7,914 nt of DNA from an uncultured Burkholderiales bacterium (lineage in GTDB: Bacteria > Pseudomonadota > Gammaproteobacteria > Burkholderiales > Burkholderiaceae_D), in the NCBI GenBank assembly GCA_903904635.1, contig CAIVDH010000370.1, positions 1 to 7,914 on the forward strand, written 5' to 3'. A program made the translations under genes and the position numbers. Under the pieces are notes generated by a model. That model was not told the DNA's origin. It was given only the letters and a program-made list of their open reading frames with translations, and searched no databases. Each line of letters opens with the position of its first letter. Positions within the stretch are counted from its first letter, which is position 1. Of this stretch, positions 1-6,855 are shown in pieces.

Positions 1-33
1 CTTCTTAGCGGCCGGTTTTTTGGCTGTAGCCAT
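1..33 (-). CDS. Histone-H1-like lysine/alanine-rich DNA-binding protein (5' end only)
   Basis: Only the first 11 codons are inside the window; the rest lies beyond the left edge. They read MATAKKPAAKK, the Ala/Lys/Pro start typical of bacterial histone-H1-like nucleoid proteins common in Burkholderiales. Such proteins bind DNA through many lysines in low-complexity AAKK/PAKK repeats and help compact the chromosome. The start is well supported: on the minus strand GAAGGAGG ends seven bases before the ATG, the best ribosome binding site in the window, which suggests high expression. The gene lies 244 bases downstream of ffh in the same direction, so it probably has its own promoter in that gap. 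Other lysine-rich proteins can start in a similar way, so the family call is an inference from 11 residues. Confidence 0.6.
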   Translation of the reverse strand, partial: MATAKKPAAKK

Positions 34-277
34 ATTCAAACCTCCTTCACTCTAGTGTTGTGAAATTGCGCCAAATCACGCACCGCCAATAGTCTTAGGG
101 TTTTGCTTGTGATGCAAGTGTTTTTTGTAGGTTTTTTTCAATTTTTCCCTATGAAGAGCGGTTTAGATGCTGAATAAGCGATCTATTTTTCACTCTGAGA
201 GGGTTGGTGAGTCATAGAGCGCTGCAGTTTTGTGAGCATGCGTAGCACCTAAACTGACCTTATTTCGCTATGAAGAA
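34..277. other. Intergenic leader between ffh and the histone-like gene
   Basis: I see no coding frame of note here. Transcription of the histone-like gene on the minus strand should start in this gap, but no hexamer pair is convincing. The nearest candidate is TTGCAT followed 17 bases later by GACTAT (minus strand, about 95-123), and both match consensus poorly. The part at about 118-150 is rich in T runs on the plus strand (A runs on the minus strand), as in AT-rich upstream regions of strongly expressed genes. No clear intrinsic terminator for ffh is visible: no GC-rich stem is followed by a T run on the minus strand. Confidence 0.4.
41..48 (-). promoter_or_regulatory. Strong Shine-Dalgarno of the histone-like gene
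   Basis: Read on the minus strand this is GAAGGAGG, almost fully complementary to the 16S rRNA 3' end, with seven bases to the ATG. It fixes the start of the gene at the left edge. A short inverted repeat (TTCAC at 46-50, GTGAA at 60-64 on the plus strand) overlaps its 5' edge and could fold beside it in the mRNA. Confidence 0.8.
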
Positions 278-1645
278 TCAGCGCATCCCGGGCATCATGC
301 CCTTCATGCCGCGCATCATTTTGAGCATGCCGGCACCTTTGAATTTTTTCATCATGGACTGCATCTGCTCGAATTGCGCCAGCATGCGATTGACTTCTTG
401 TACCTGTACGCCTGCGCCTGTGGCAATGCGGCGCTTGCGCGAAGCCTTGATCAGATCGGGTTTCATGCGCTCTTGTTTGGTCATGGCGTTGATGATGCCT
501 TCCATACGTCTGACCTGTTTTTCTGCCTGATCGACATTGGCACCTGCTGCGGCTTGCTGAAATTGTGCGGGTAGTTTGTCAACCAGCCCTGCTAAGCCAC
601 CCATTTTTTTCATCTGGGATAGCTGTGCCTTGAAATCATTCAGATCGAATTTGCCGCCGACTTTTATTTTTTGCGCAAGCTCCTCTGCTGCTGCAATGTC
701 TACACCTTTTCTGGCTTCCTCAACCAGTGCCAGTATGTCTCCCATGCCGAGTATGCGATTAGCCATACGCGTAGGATCAAATGCCTCAAGACCATCAAGC
801 TTTTCAGCTACGCCAGCAAATTTTATGGGCACGCCGGTGACGTGTCGTACTGATAATGCGGCACCACCGCGAGAGTCACCATCAAGTTTGGTCAGTACTA
901 TGCCGGTTAAGGGCAGGGTTTGATGGAATGCGCGCGCGGTATTGATTGCATCCTGTCCCAGCATGGCATCGACTACAAATAGTGTCTCTATAGGTTTGAT
1001 GGCAGCATGCAGCCCACTAATTTCCTGCATCATTGCTTCATCAATACCGAGCCGGCCGGCAGTATCAATGATTAGGACATCATGATGATGCTTCTTGGCG
1101 TAATCCAGCGCTGCCAGTGCGATGTCTAGTGGTTTGTCGCTAGTCTGGGATGGAAAAAAATCAGCGCCGACTTGTTTCGTGACAGTTTCGAGCTGACCAA
1201 TCGCGGCGGGACGATAAACGTCGGTAGAAACAGTGAGTACTTTTTTCTTTTTTTGTTCTTGTAAAAATTTTGCCAGTTTGCCGACGGTGGTTGTTTTGCC
1301 GGCGCCCTGCAAGCCGGCCATCAGTATGATGGCTGGCGGTTGAGTGGCAAACGAAAGCTGGCTGGCCTCTGCGCCGAGATCGGCACCCATCAGGCTTGCC
1401 AGCTCGGATTGCACTACCCCGACTAAGGCCTGACCTGGCGTGAGTGAACCTATGACTGCCTCGCCCATGGCTTTTTCTTTGACGCGCGCAATGAATTCGC
1501 GCACTGCAGGCAAGGCAACGTCAGCTTCCAATAGTGCGAGCCTGACCTCGCGCAGCATATCGGCTGTATTGGTTTCAGTCAGGCGCGCTTCGCCGCGCAT
1601 GGTTTTAACAACTTTGGCAAGGCGTTGAGTAAGATTGTCTAGCAT
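278..1645 (-). CDS. ffh: Signal recognition particle protein Ffh (SRP54 homologue, GTPase)
   Basis: Ffh binds 4.5S RNA, recognises signal sequences and transmembrane segments as they leave the ribosome, and docks with its receptor FtsY to deliver nascent membrane proteins to the translocon. The 455 residues are full length. An N domain with the ALLEADV motif (37-43) is followed by the G domain: P-loop GLQGAGKTT (111-119), DTAGR (194-198) and TKLD (252-255) running into GDSRGG. The methionine-rich M domain covers about 300-455 and carries the RNA-binding SRKRRIATG segment (402-410) and a Met-dense tail ending MMPGMR. The start MLDNLTQRLAKVV is the usual family N-terminus, although no good Shine-Dalgarno precedes it. 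It is divergent from the ypjD-like gene and lies upstream of the histone-like gene. Codon use and composition match the neighbouring core genes. Confidence 0.97.
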   Translation of the reverse strand: MLDNLTQRLAKVVKTMRGEARLTETNTADMLREVRLALLEADVALPAVREFIARVKEKAMGEAVIGSLTPGQALVGVVQSELASLMGADLGAEASQLSFATQPPAIILMAGLQGAGKTTTVGKLAKFLQEQKKKKVLTVSTDVYRPAAIGQLETVTKQVGADFFPSQTSDKPLDIALAALDYAKKHHHDVLIIDTAGRLGIDEAMMQEISGLHAAIKPIETLFVVDAMLGQDAINTARAFHQTLPLTGIVLTKLDGDSRGGAALSVRHVTGVPIKFAGVAEKLDGLEAFDPTRMANRILGMGDILALVEEARKGVDIAAAEELAQKIKVGGKFDLNDFKAQLSQMKKMGGLAGLVDKLPAQFQQAAAGANVDQAEKQVRRMEGIINAMTKQERMKPDLIKASRKRRIATGAGVQVQEVNRMLAQFEQMQSMMKKFKGAGMLKMMRGMKGMMPGMR

Positions 1646-1691
1646 GGGGATGTCTGTTTAAGCTCGAGTTTGAGGTTGGAGCGGGGGGCTA

Positions 1692-1705
1692 CGCAAGTTA
1701 TTGCG
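1692..1705. repeat. Perfect 5-bp inverted repeat in the ffh/ypjD divergent region
   Basis: CGCAA, the loop GTTA, then TTGCG form a perfect short hairpin or dyad. It lies 46-59 bases upstream of the ffh start, so it could be an operator or a leader stem. On the minus strand a candidate -10 TAGAAT lies further upstream at 1728-1733, but with no good -35. The stem is short enough to have arisen by chance. Confidence 0.3.
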
Positions 1706-1813
1706 CATTCCTGCAAAATCAATAGGGATTCTAACCGATGCAATGCTGACTTCGGATATGACGCCCAGCTTTTTAAGTAAGCCTCCCTGAGCACTTGGTG
1801 TAAACTAATTTTT

Positions 1814-2626
1814 ATGCAAAATTACTTCATTTACATTGCTGCGGCCCTCTACCTGATCTCCGGGATTTTGCCCGCAAAATTATGCAGGCTGGCTGCTGCC
1901 GGCACGATAGCGGCGTGGTTGTTGCATGGGGCATCTCTGGCTCACCATACGATAGGACCTGATTTTCTGCGTCTGGGTTTTGCCGTGATGCTATCGGCAA
2001 CGCTCTGGATAACAGTGGCTGCCTATTGGATAGAGAATCGCAATTTCAATATAGACGGATTTCGCCTGCTTGTTTTGCCGGCTGCCGCAGTGGTGGTGAT
2101 ATTGCCCGTGCTGTTTCCCGGCAGTCTGGTGCCGTTGGTTGGCAGGTCAACGTTATTTTCCTGGCATATTGTTCTTTCAACGCTGGCTTACAGCTCCCTG
2201 ACCATTGCCGCATTTCATGCTGTGCTGATGGCAATTCAGGAGTCGCGCTTGCATGCGCCGCCCGCAGCCTCGATAAGGCGTAGCTGGTTTGCAGCGGCGA
2301 TAGACAGATTGCCTGCGCTGCTGACGATGGAGCGTGTCCTGTTTCGTCTGATCGGATTTGGTTTTGCGCTGCTGACCTTGACGGTTATTTCCGGTGTATT
2401 TTTTTCCGAGGAATTATTTGGCAAAGCCTTCAAGTGGGAGCACAAGACCATCTTCACCATGCTTTCCTGGATTTTGTTTGGTATTTTGCTGGCAGGGCGC
2501 AAGTGGCGCGGATGGCGTGGTAAGACTGCGCTGTCATTTACCCTGACCGGCTTCACTACGTTGCTGCTGGCGTATGTGGGTAGTCGTTTTGTGATGGAGG
2601 TCGTGTTGCAGCGGGGTATTGCATGA
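1814..2626 (+). CDS. ypjD: YpjD/CcsA-type cytochrome c assembly family membrane protein
   Basis: This is an integral membrane protein of the CcsA/HemX-like cytochrome c assembly family. Its 270 residues match the length of proteobacterial YpjD. About eight hydrophobic segments can be seen, near residues 4-20, 26-46, 52-73, 83-101, 116-142, 176-196, 212-229 and 238-257. Two histidines in family-like positions stand out: H118 in SWHIV and H210 in KWEHKTIF, the latter in the characteristic W-x-H-K block before a membrane helix. Relatives with such histidines handle haem. A haem role for YpjD itself is inferred, and its exact function is not established. It is divergent from ffh, a common arrangement in betaproteobacteria, and overlaps the next gene by four bases. 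No Shine-Dalgarno precedes the ATG: the upstream bases are AT-rich, and TAAACT lies only seven bases before it. An in-frame stop at 1778-1780 limits upstream starts. Confidence 0.88.
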   Translation: MQNYFIYIAAALYLISGILPAKLCRLAAAGTIAAWLLHGASLAHHTIGPDFLRLGFAVMLSATLWITVAAYWIENRNFNIDGFRLLVLPAAAVVVILPVLFPGSLVPLVGRSTLFSWHIVLSTLAYSSLTIAAFHAVLMAIQESRLHAPPAASIRRSWFAAAIDRLPALLTMERVLFRLIGFGFALLTLTVISGVFFSEELFGKAFKWEHKTIFTMLSWILFGILLAGRKWRGWRGKTALSFTLTGFTTLLLAYVGSRFVMEVVLQRGIA

Positions 2627-2856
2627 AATATTTTATCTGGGCGCTACTGATTTATGTGGCATGGCGCTGGTACACCGGTTCCAGACAAGTAAAAACAGAT
2701 CAGTTCCCCGCTGATGCGAGGCAAGCTGCGCAATCGCCAGATAGCGCAGAAACCATGGTGCAATGCGCGCGCTGTGGTATTCATCTGCCGGCTTCCGAAG
2801 CGTTAATCGAAACGGGCGGCGCAGTTTTTTGCAGTGAAGAGCATCGCGCTGCTTAG
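2623..2856 (+). CDS. PP0621-like small membrane-anchored zinc-ribbon protein
   Basis: This 77-residue protein has one N-terminal membrane segment (about 3-17, rich in Trp, Tyr, Ile and Val), a polar linker (about 20-45) and a small cysteine cluster. C48-x2-C51, H54, C70 and H74 (CARCGIHLP ... FCSEEH) form a probable single zinc-binding knuckle resembling TRASH/MYM-type treble-clef fingers. This is the layout of the PP0621 family of short uncharacterised proteobacterial proteins. Its ATG overlaps the stop of the ypjD-like gene (ATGA), and GGGG lies six bases upstream, so the two are very likely translationally coupled. The metal is probably held on the cytoplasmic side if the short N-terminal helix is an N-out anchor, but the topology cannot be settled here. 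The function is unknown. The stop codon lies inside an 11-bp tandem duplication. Confidence 0.85.
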   Translation: MKYFIWALLIYVAWRWYTGSRQVKTDQFPADARQAAQSPDSAETMVQCARCGIHLPASEALIETGGAVFCSEEHRAA

Positions 2857-2871
2857 TGTCTGCTTAGTGTC
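2850..2871 (+). repeat. 11-bp perfect tandem duplication across a stop codon
   Basis: TGCTTAGTGTC occurs twice in direct succession (2850-2860 and 2861-2871). The first copy contains the TAG stop of the PP0621-like gene. The second copy is intergenic, so the duplication leaves the protein unchanged. It looks like a slippage event. Confidence 0.85.
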
Positions 2872-2991
2872 TGTTTGAAAATTCACTTTGCGTTATATGC
2901 GCATGAATCAATCATTTGCCTCTCAGACAATCAACAATCAATCAGCAATCGATCAAGATAGACAGCACCAAAAAACCAACCATAAAATATT

Positions 2992-3023
2992 CCGGGCACC
3001 ATCTCAAACCTGAGCATGCCCGG
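2992..3023 (-). terminator. Probable intrinsic terminator after the valS-DUF2147 pair
   Basis: A perfect 7-bp stem, CCGGGCA (2992-2998) with TGCCCGG (3017-3023), encloses a smaller CTCA/TGAG stem (3003-3006 with 3011-3014). On the minus strand it starts nine bases after the stop codon of the DUF2147 gene and is followed by AATATTTTATGG, then further on by a run of six T (2970-2975). The weak first T tract lowers confidence. On the plus strand no T run follows, so it would not clearly terminate the ypjD operon. Confidence 0.5.
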
Positions 3024-3031
3024 TTACGCTG

Positions 3032-3481
3032 TTACTGCTCGCGCAACCAGATTTGCGTCCTGCCCAGTAGTGCCATGCCAATAAATCCACGCACGTGCAA
3101 TTTTTTGCCCTGATCTTCCAGCCACATTTTGCTTTTATACGTTTTGCCATTGTTCGGATCTAAAATTGACCCACCGGCAAATATTTTGTCATCAGCCTTC
3201 ATGCCGGTAATGATGGTCATGCCTATGACAGGTTTATCTTTTTTGTCACCCGTACATTTTTCACATACCGGATTTTGATCTTCATTTGCTTCGCGTAAAA
3301 GCTTTTCTATCGTGCCACGAAACTCGCCGTTTACTTCGACGATGCGCACCAAAGATTTAGCTTTGCCAGTGTCATCATCGATAGTGCGCCATAAGCCGAC
3401 TGGAGAGGCATTGTCAGCAATTGCAAGCATAGGCATTGCGCAGACCAATAATAAAAACAGTAAGGCTATTTTTTTAATCAT
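3032..3481 (-). CDS. Secreted DUF2147 domain protein
   Basis: This is a 149-residue exported protein. Its N-terminus is a clear signal peptide: MIKK, then a hydrophobic core (about 5-20) and a probable signal-peptidase-I site near AIA-D or ADNA-S (22-25). The single Cys14 sits in LLVCAM, which does not fit a lipobox, so a soluble periplasmic protein is likelier than a lipoprotein. The mature part follows the DUF2147 pattern: S-P-x-G-L-W-R-T-I-D-D-x-T-G-K-x-K-S at 26-43, EFRGTI at 53-58, a C73-x2-C76 pair, and a C-terminal LHVRGFIGMALLGRTQIWLR block. The domain is a small beta-rich fold of unknown function. A GGAG lies eight bases before the ATG. The gene starts 37 bases after the valS stop in the same direction with no terminator between them, so cotranscription is likely, without implying a functional link. 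Confidence 0.9.
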   Translation of the reverse strand: MIKKIALLFLLLVCAMPMLAIADNASPVGLWRTIDDDTGKAKSLVRIVEVNGEFRGTIEKLLREANEDQNPVCEKCTGDKKDKPVIGMTIITGMKADDKIFAGGSILDPNNGKTYKSKMWLEDQGKKLHVRGFIGMALLGRTQIWLREQ

Positions 3482-3518
3482 GTGCTCTCCAGTTGGTTTA
3501 ATGATTATGGCTTTGATA

Positions 3519-6344
3519 TCAGGCCAATTTCTTTATTTGCTCGCGCAGTTTTTCTACCGTGACGGAAAAATTCGCCAGCCGTTCTTTTTCTTGTGCCACC
3601 ACTTGTTCAGGCGCTCGGGCGACGAAACTTTCGTTGCCTAATTTTGCATGCGCTTTCGTAATTTCACCTTCTATGCGCGTGATTTCCTTCGTGATGCGCT
3701 CACGCTCTGCCGCTACATCAATTTCCAGTTTCAGCATCAGTCTGGTTGCGCCCACAATTAATACAGGCGCAGGTGATTCAGGCAAAGCCGCAACCACTTC
3801 TACACTCGCCAATTTTGCCAGCGCCTGCAGATACGGTGCAAAGCCAGACAGCCGCGCATGGTCAGAGCCCTCAATAACCAATGGCACCTTGAGTGCAGGT
3901 GAGAGCTGCATCTCGCCGCGCAAATTGCGGCAGGCATCAGTTAATGATTTCAATTCCGTCATCCAGCTTTCAGCATGTTCATCAATCTTTTGCAAATTAG
4001 GCAGAGGATATGGCTGCACCATAATCGAATCACCTGCAGCATTTAATGTGCGACCTGAAAGCGGCGCCACGGTTTGCCATAGTTGCTCGGTGATGAAGGG
4101 GATCACCGGATGCGCGAGGCGCAGCACAGTTTCCAGTACGCGCAACAAAGTTCTGCGCGTAGCACGCTGCTGCGATTCATTCCCCTGCTGTATTTGAACC
4201 TTCGCTACTTCCAGATACCAGTCGCAATATTCATCCCAGATAAATTTATACAGTGCCGAGGCGATATTATCGAAGCGGTAATCTGCAAAACCTTTTTCAA
4301 TTTCTGCTTCTGTGCGCTGCAACTGCGATACGATCCACCGGTCAGCCTGAGAAAAATCCAGATAGCCGCCCGGCGCACAAGCTTCGCCACCGTGATCAGC
4401 CAGCCCGCAGTCTTGGTCTTGTGTATTCATTAGCACAAAGCGGGTCGCATTCCATAGCTTGTTGCAGAAATTGCGATAACCTTCGCAGCGATTCAAATCA
4501 AAATTAATATTACGTCCCAGGGATGCGTAGCTGGCCATCGTAAAGCGCAGCGCATCCGTACCAAAAGCGGCAATACCATTTGCAAATTCTTTGCGCGTGG
4601 CTTTGGCAATGCTGTCAGCCTGTTTGGGATTCATCAGCCCGCCAGTACGCTTGGCCACTAAGGCTTCGACTTCTATGCCATCAATCAGATCAATCGGATC
4701 TAAAGTATTCCCCTTGGACTTGGACATTTTCTGGCCGCTCGCGTCGCGCACCAGCCCATGCACATACACTGTTTTGAACGGCACCTTGCCGGTGAAGTGC
4801 GTGGTCATCATCACCATGCGCGCAACCCAGAAGAAAATAATGTCAAAGCCTGTCACCAATACCGATGATGGCAAAAACATTTTGTAATCCGGCGTTTCTT
4901 CTGGCCAGCCTAAGGTTGAGAAAGGCACCAGCGCTGAGGAGAACCAGGTATCAAGCACATCTTCATCACGTCTGAGCGCGCCGGTATAACCTGCAGCAGC
5001 AGCTTTGGCCTGCGCTTCAGCTTCATTACGTCCCACATAAAAATTGCCCACATCGTCATACCAGGCCGGAATCTGATGACCCCACCATAGCTGACGCGAG
5101 ATGCACCAGTCTTGAATATTATTGAGCCACTGGTTGTAAGTCGTACTCCAGTTCTCAGGTACGAAGTTAATTTCGCCCTGCGCCACTTTTTCCAGTGCGA
5201 CTTCTGCAATCGATTTGCCAGGGAAGTGCGTGCCTTCGGGGGCAGGTTTACTCATCGCCACAAACCACTGATCAGTCAGCATGGGCTCAATCACCACACC
5301 AGTACGGTCACCACGCGGCACCATCAGTTTGTGTGGCTTGACCAGTTCAAGCAAGCCTTGCGCATCCAGATCCGCCACAATTTGTTTGCGTGCAGCGAAA
5401 CGATCTAAACCACGATAAGCAATTGGCGCTGCGTCATTAATTTTTGCGTCTAGCGTAAAAATACTAATCAGACCCATGTTGTGGCGCTGTCCTACTGCAT
5501 AGTCATTGAAATCATGTGCAGGGGTGATCTTCACGCAGCCCGTACCAAAGGCTTTATCAACATAGCTGTCGGCAATGACAGGAATTTCGCGATCGGTCAG
5601 CGGCAACTTCAACATCTTGCCCACCAGATGCGCATAGCGTTCATCCGTAGGATCAATCGCCACGGCCACGTCGCCCAACAAAGTCTCAGGACGCGTGGTG
5701 GCTACCGTCAGATGACCGCTACCATCTGCAAACGGATAACGTATGTGCCACATGCTGCCATCTTCTTCTTCTGATACTACTTCCAGATCAGACACAGCTG
5801 TTCCCAGTACCGGATCCCAGTTCACCAGCCGCTTACCGCGATAGATCAAGCCTTGCTCCACCAGCCGCACAAACACCTCAGTGACGGCTTTAGACATCTT
5901 GTCGTCCATCGTGAAATACTCACGGCTCCAGTCAGTGGACGCGCCCATGCGGCGCATCTGACCCGTAATCGTTGAGCCGGAATGCTGTTTCCATTCCCAG
6001 ACTTTTTCCAGAAATTTTTCACGCCCAAGATCATGGCGCGAAATTTTTTGTGCATCAAGCTGACGCTCGACTACGATCTGCGTTGCGATACCTGCATGGT
6101 CGGTGCCCGGTATCCAGGCGGTATTGTGGCCGCGCATACGGTAGTAGCGCGTCAGGCCGTCCATGATGGTTTGATTAAACGCATGCCCCATATGCAGCGT
6201 GCCCGTCACGTTCGGTGGCGGCAGCTGTATGCTGAAGGACGGTTTGTCAGCGTCGGTGGTGGCGGCGAAGTAGCCGCGCTTTTCCCATTCAGTGCGCCAG
6301 TATTGTTCGATTGATGCGGGCTCGAAAGCCTTGGTTAGTTCCAT
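3519..6344 (-). CDS. valS: Valyl-tRNA synthetase
   Basis: ValS charges tRNA-Val with valine and hydrolyses mischarged threonine. The 941 residues are close to the usual bacterial length (about 950), so the gene is complete. Class I signature HMGH is at 51-54 after [10 protein letters not shown], and the second signature KMSKS is at 539-543. The CP1 editing domain between them shows TTRPET (216-221) and [13 protein letters not shown] (267-279). [18 protein letters not shown] (412-429) is the conserved block after it. NKLWNATRF (628-636) opens the helical anticodon-binding domain. The last 64 residues (878-941) are a charged heptad-like coiled coil that in this family contacts the tRNA, with NESFVARAP at the hinge. 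The start METTK-like region ([13 protein letters not shown]) is normal for the family. Only a weak GAG-type ribosome binding site is visible. A TATAAT box lies about 30 bases upstream. Confidence 0.98.
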   Translation of the reverse strand: MELTKAFEPASIEQYWRTEWEKRGYFAATTDADKPSFSIQLPPPNVTGTLHMGHAFNQTIMDGLTRYYRMRGHNTAWIPGTDHAGIATQIVVERQLDAQKISRHDLGREKFLEKVWEWKQHSGSTITGQMRRMGASTDWSREYFTMDDKMSKAVTEVFVRLVEQGLIYRGKRLVNWDPVLGTAVSDLEVVSEEEDGSMWHIRYPFADGSGHLTVATTRPETLLGDVAVAIDPTDERYAHLVGKMLKLPLTDREIPVIADSYVDKAFGTGCVKITPAHDFNDYAVGQRHNMGLISIFTLDAKINDAAPIAYRGLDRFAARKQIVADLDAQGLLELVKPHKLMVPRGDRTGVVIEPMLTDQWFVAMSKPAPEGTHFPGKSIAEVALEKVAQGEINFVPENWSTTYNQWLNNIQDWCISRQLWWGHQIPAWYDDVGNFYVGRNEAEAQAKAAAAGYTGALRRDEDVLDTWFSSALVPFSTLGWPEETPDYKMFLPSSVLVTGFDIIFFWVARMVMMTTHFTGKVPFKTVYVHGLVRDASGQKMSKSKGNTLDPIDLIDGIEVEALVAKRTGGLMNPKQADSIAKATRKEFANGIAAFGTDALRFTMASYASLGRNINFDLNRCEGYRNFCNKLWNATRFVLMNTQDQDCGLADHGGEACAPGGYLDFSQADRWIVSQLQRTEAEIEKGFADYRFDNIASALYKFIWDEYCDWYLEVAKVQIQQGNESQQRATRRTLLRVLETVLRLAHPVIPFITEQLWQTVAPLSGRTLNAAGDSIMVQPYPLPNLQKIDEHAESWMTELKSLTDACRNLRGEMQLSPALKVPLVIEGSDHARLSGFAPYLQALAKLASVEVVAALPESPAPVLIVGATRLMLKLEIDVAAERERITKEITRIEGEITKAHAKLGNESFVARAPEQVVAQEKERLANFSVTVEKLREQIKKLA

Positions 6345-6373
6345 GATTTTGCTCAGGTTTTGCGAAAGGCTGA

Positions 6374-6402
6374 ATTATACGGGGGGAGGGACAGATTGGA
6401 GG
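6374..6402 (-). promoter_or_regulatory. Candidate valS promoter with consensus -10
   Basis: On the minus strand TATAAT (6374-6379) is a perfect -10, preceded by a C-rich stretch. The -35 region is poor: CTCCAA or CCTCCA at 16-17 bases spacing. Transcription would begin near 6367, giving a leader of roughly 20-25 bases before the valS ATG. The position and the strong -10 support it; the missing -35 weakens it. Confidence 0.5.
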
Positions 6403-6506
6403 AAATCAGCGTCGGATATCAATAATTTGGGTTTATTCCATTATTAATCAAATTGATAGAGCACTTCACTGTGGTTGGTGAGCGCCACATTCCATGAATT
6501 CGTTTA

Positions 6507-6559
6507 CTGCGGCTATGTTTTTTGAATTTTAGATCGGCCTAAAAAAATTAAAGCCGCGG
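6507..6559. repeat. 53-base imperfect palindrome with two nested stems
   Basis: The outer arms GCGGCT (6509-6514) and AGCCGC (6552-6557) pair perfectly and extend to 6507/6559 through one G-T wobble. Inside, TTTTAG (6527-6532) pairs with CTAAAA (6539-6544) around a six-base loop, flanked by T6 and A7 runs. It could be a cruciform, an operator or a small structured RNA. No T run follows on the plus strand after the outer stem, so a standard terminator in that direction is unlikely. Confidence 0.45.
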
Positions 6560-6682
6560 AACTTAATTCTTTGATGCGTAACTTATGGGCGCTAAGAATA
6601 AGCCTGCTGGGATTGCTGAGTTTGCATGAACATTTTTTTATTTGAGTATTTAAATGTGCAAGCTTGAAAATTTATTTCATTT

Positions 6683-6688
6683 TATAAT
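6683..6688 (+). promoter_or_regulatory. Candidate -10 box for the LRR gene
   Basis: TATAAT is a perfect -10 hexamer in a very AT-rich context. The only -35-like hexamer, TTGAAA at 6664-6669, is just 13 bases away, which is too close for normal sigma-70 spacing. If used, transcription would start near 6695 and leave a leader of about 90 bases before the ATG at 6786, or about 11 bases before the alternative ATG at 6706. In AT-rich DNA such a box can occur by chance. Confidence 0.35.
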
Positions 6689-6705
6689 TTATCTAGAAAC
6701 AATTT

Positions 6706-6855
6706 ATGGATCGCTCATCTAACTCTAATTCATATTCTCACTCCCGCCATCATTACATTCTTACGAGAGTAGCAGCATTGTTTCAATGCCCACTGATACA
6801 GAGAGTGAATCGGATTCTTCTGAAAAAAATACGAGTATCGCAAAAGCACCAGTGA
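6706..6855 (+). other. 49-codon frame overlapping the LRR gene start (doubtful)
   Basis: An ATG just downstream of the TATAAT box opens a frame of 49 codons (MDRSSNSNSYSHSRHHYIL...) ending TGA at 6853-6855, in the frame one base off that of the LRR gene. The N-terminus is Ser/Asn/His-rich and the rest is basic (RVNRILLKKIRVSQKHQ). A weak TAGAAA lies upstream. It could be a leader peptide, the true N-terminus separated by a frameshift, or chance. I do not recognise the sequence. Confidence 0.2.

Larger units (their letters stand above)
6345..6785. other. AT-rich intergenic region upstream of valS and the LRR gene
   Basis: This 441-base stretch separates two divergent genes. Its valS-proximal end holds the candidate valS promoter. 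Further right it becomes AT-rich with frequent stops on both strands. It contains an 11-bp dyad ATCAA-A-TTGAT (6447-6457), a weak TGTGG/CCACA stem around 6469-6488, a larger hairpin-forming element (6507-6559) and a TATAAT box (6683-6688). A 49-codon frame (6706-6855) runs into the start of the LRR gene in a different frame. I find no tRNA, transposon end or integrase. Confidence 0.6.

Noticed and set aside
104..140. CTTG-TGATG-CAAG stem followed by T runs on the plus strand, as a possible terminator
   Set aside because: The stem is only four bases, and no plus-strand gene upstream would need it. The T runs are better seen as an A-rich upstream region of the minus-strand gene.
197..215. GGTTGGTGAG near 204 recurs near 6473, as a possible dispersed repeat
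   Set aside because: Only ten bases are shared and the flanks differ, which is expected by chance in a window of this size.
576..923. Plus-strand frame of 115 codons opposite ffh
   Set aside because: It is antisense to the Ffh G and M domains and carries no recognisable motif.
2916..2960. Run of short CAATCA/AATCAATC-like words, as a possible CRISPR or iteron array
   Set aside because: The units are irregular, only 4-8 bases and not evenly spaced. There are no spacers or associated genes.
3559..4197. Plus-strand frame of 212 codons opposite the end of valS
   Set aside because: It is antisense to the ValS C-terminal domains, Ser/Ala/Arg-rich in the way expected from the reverse of a real coding frame, and has no family resemblance.
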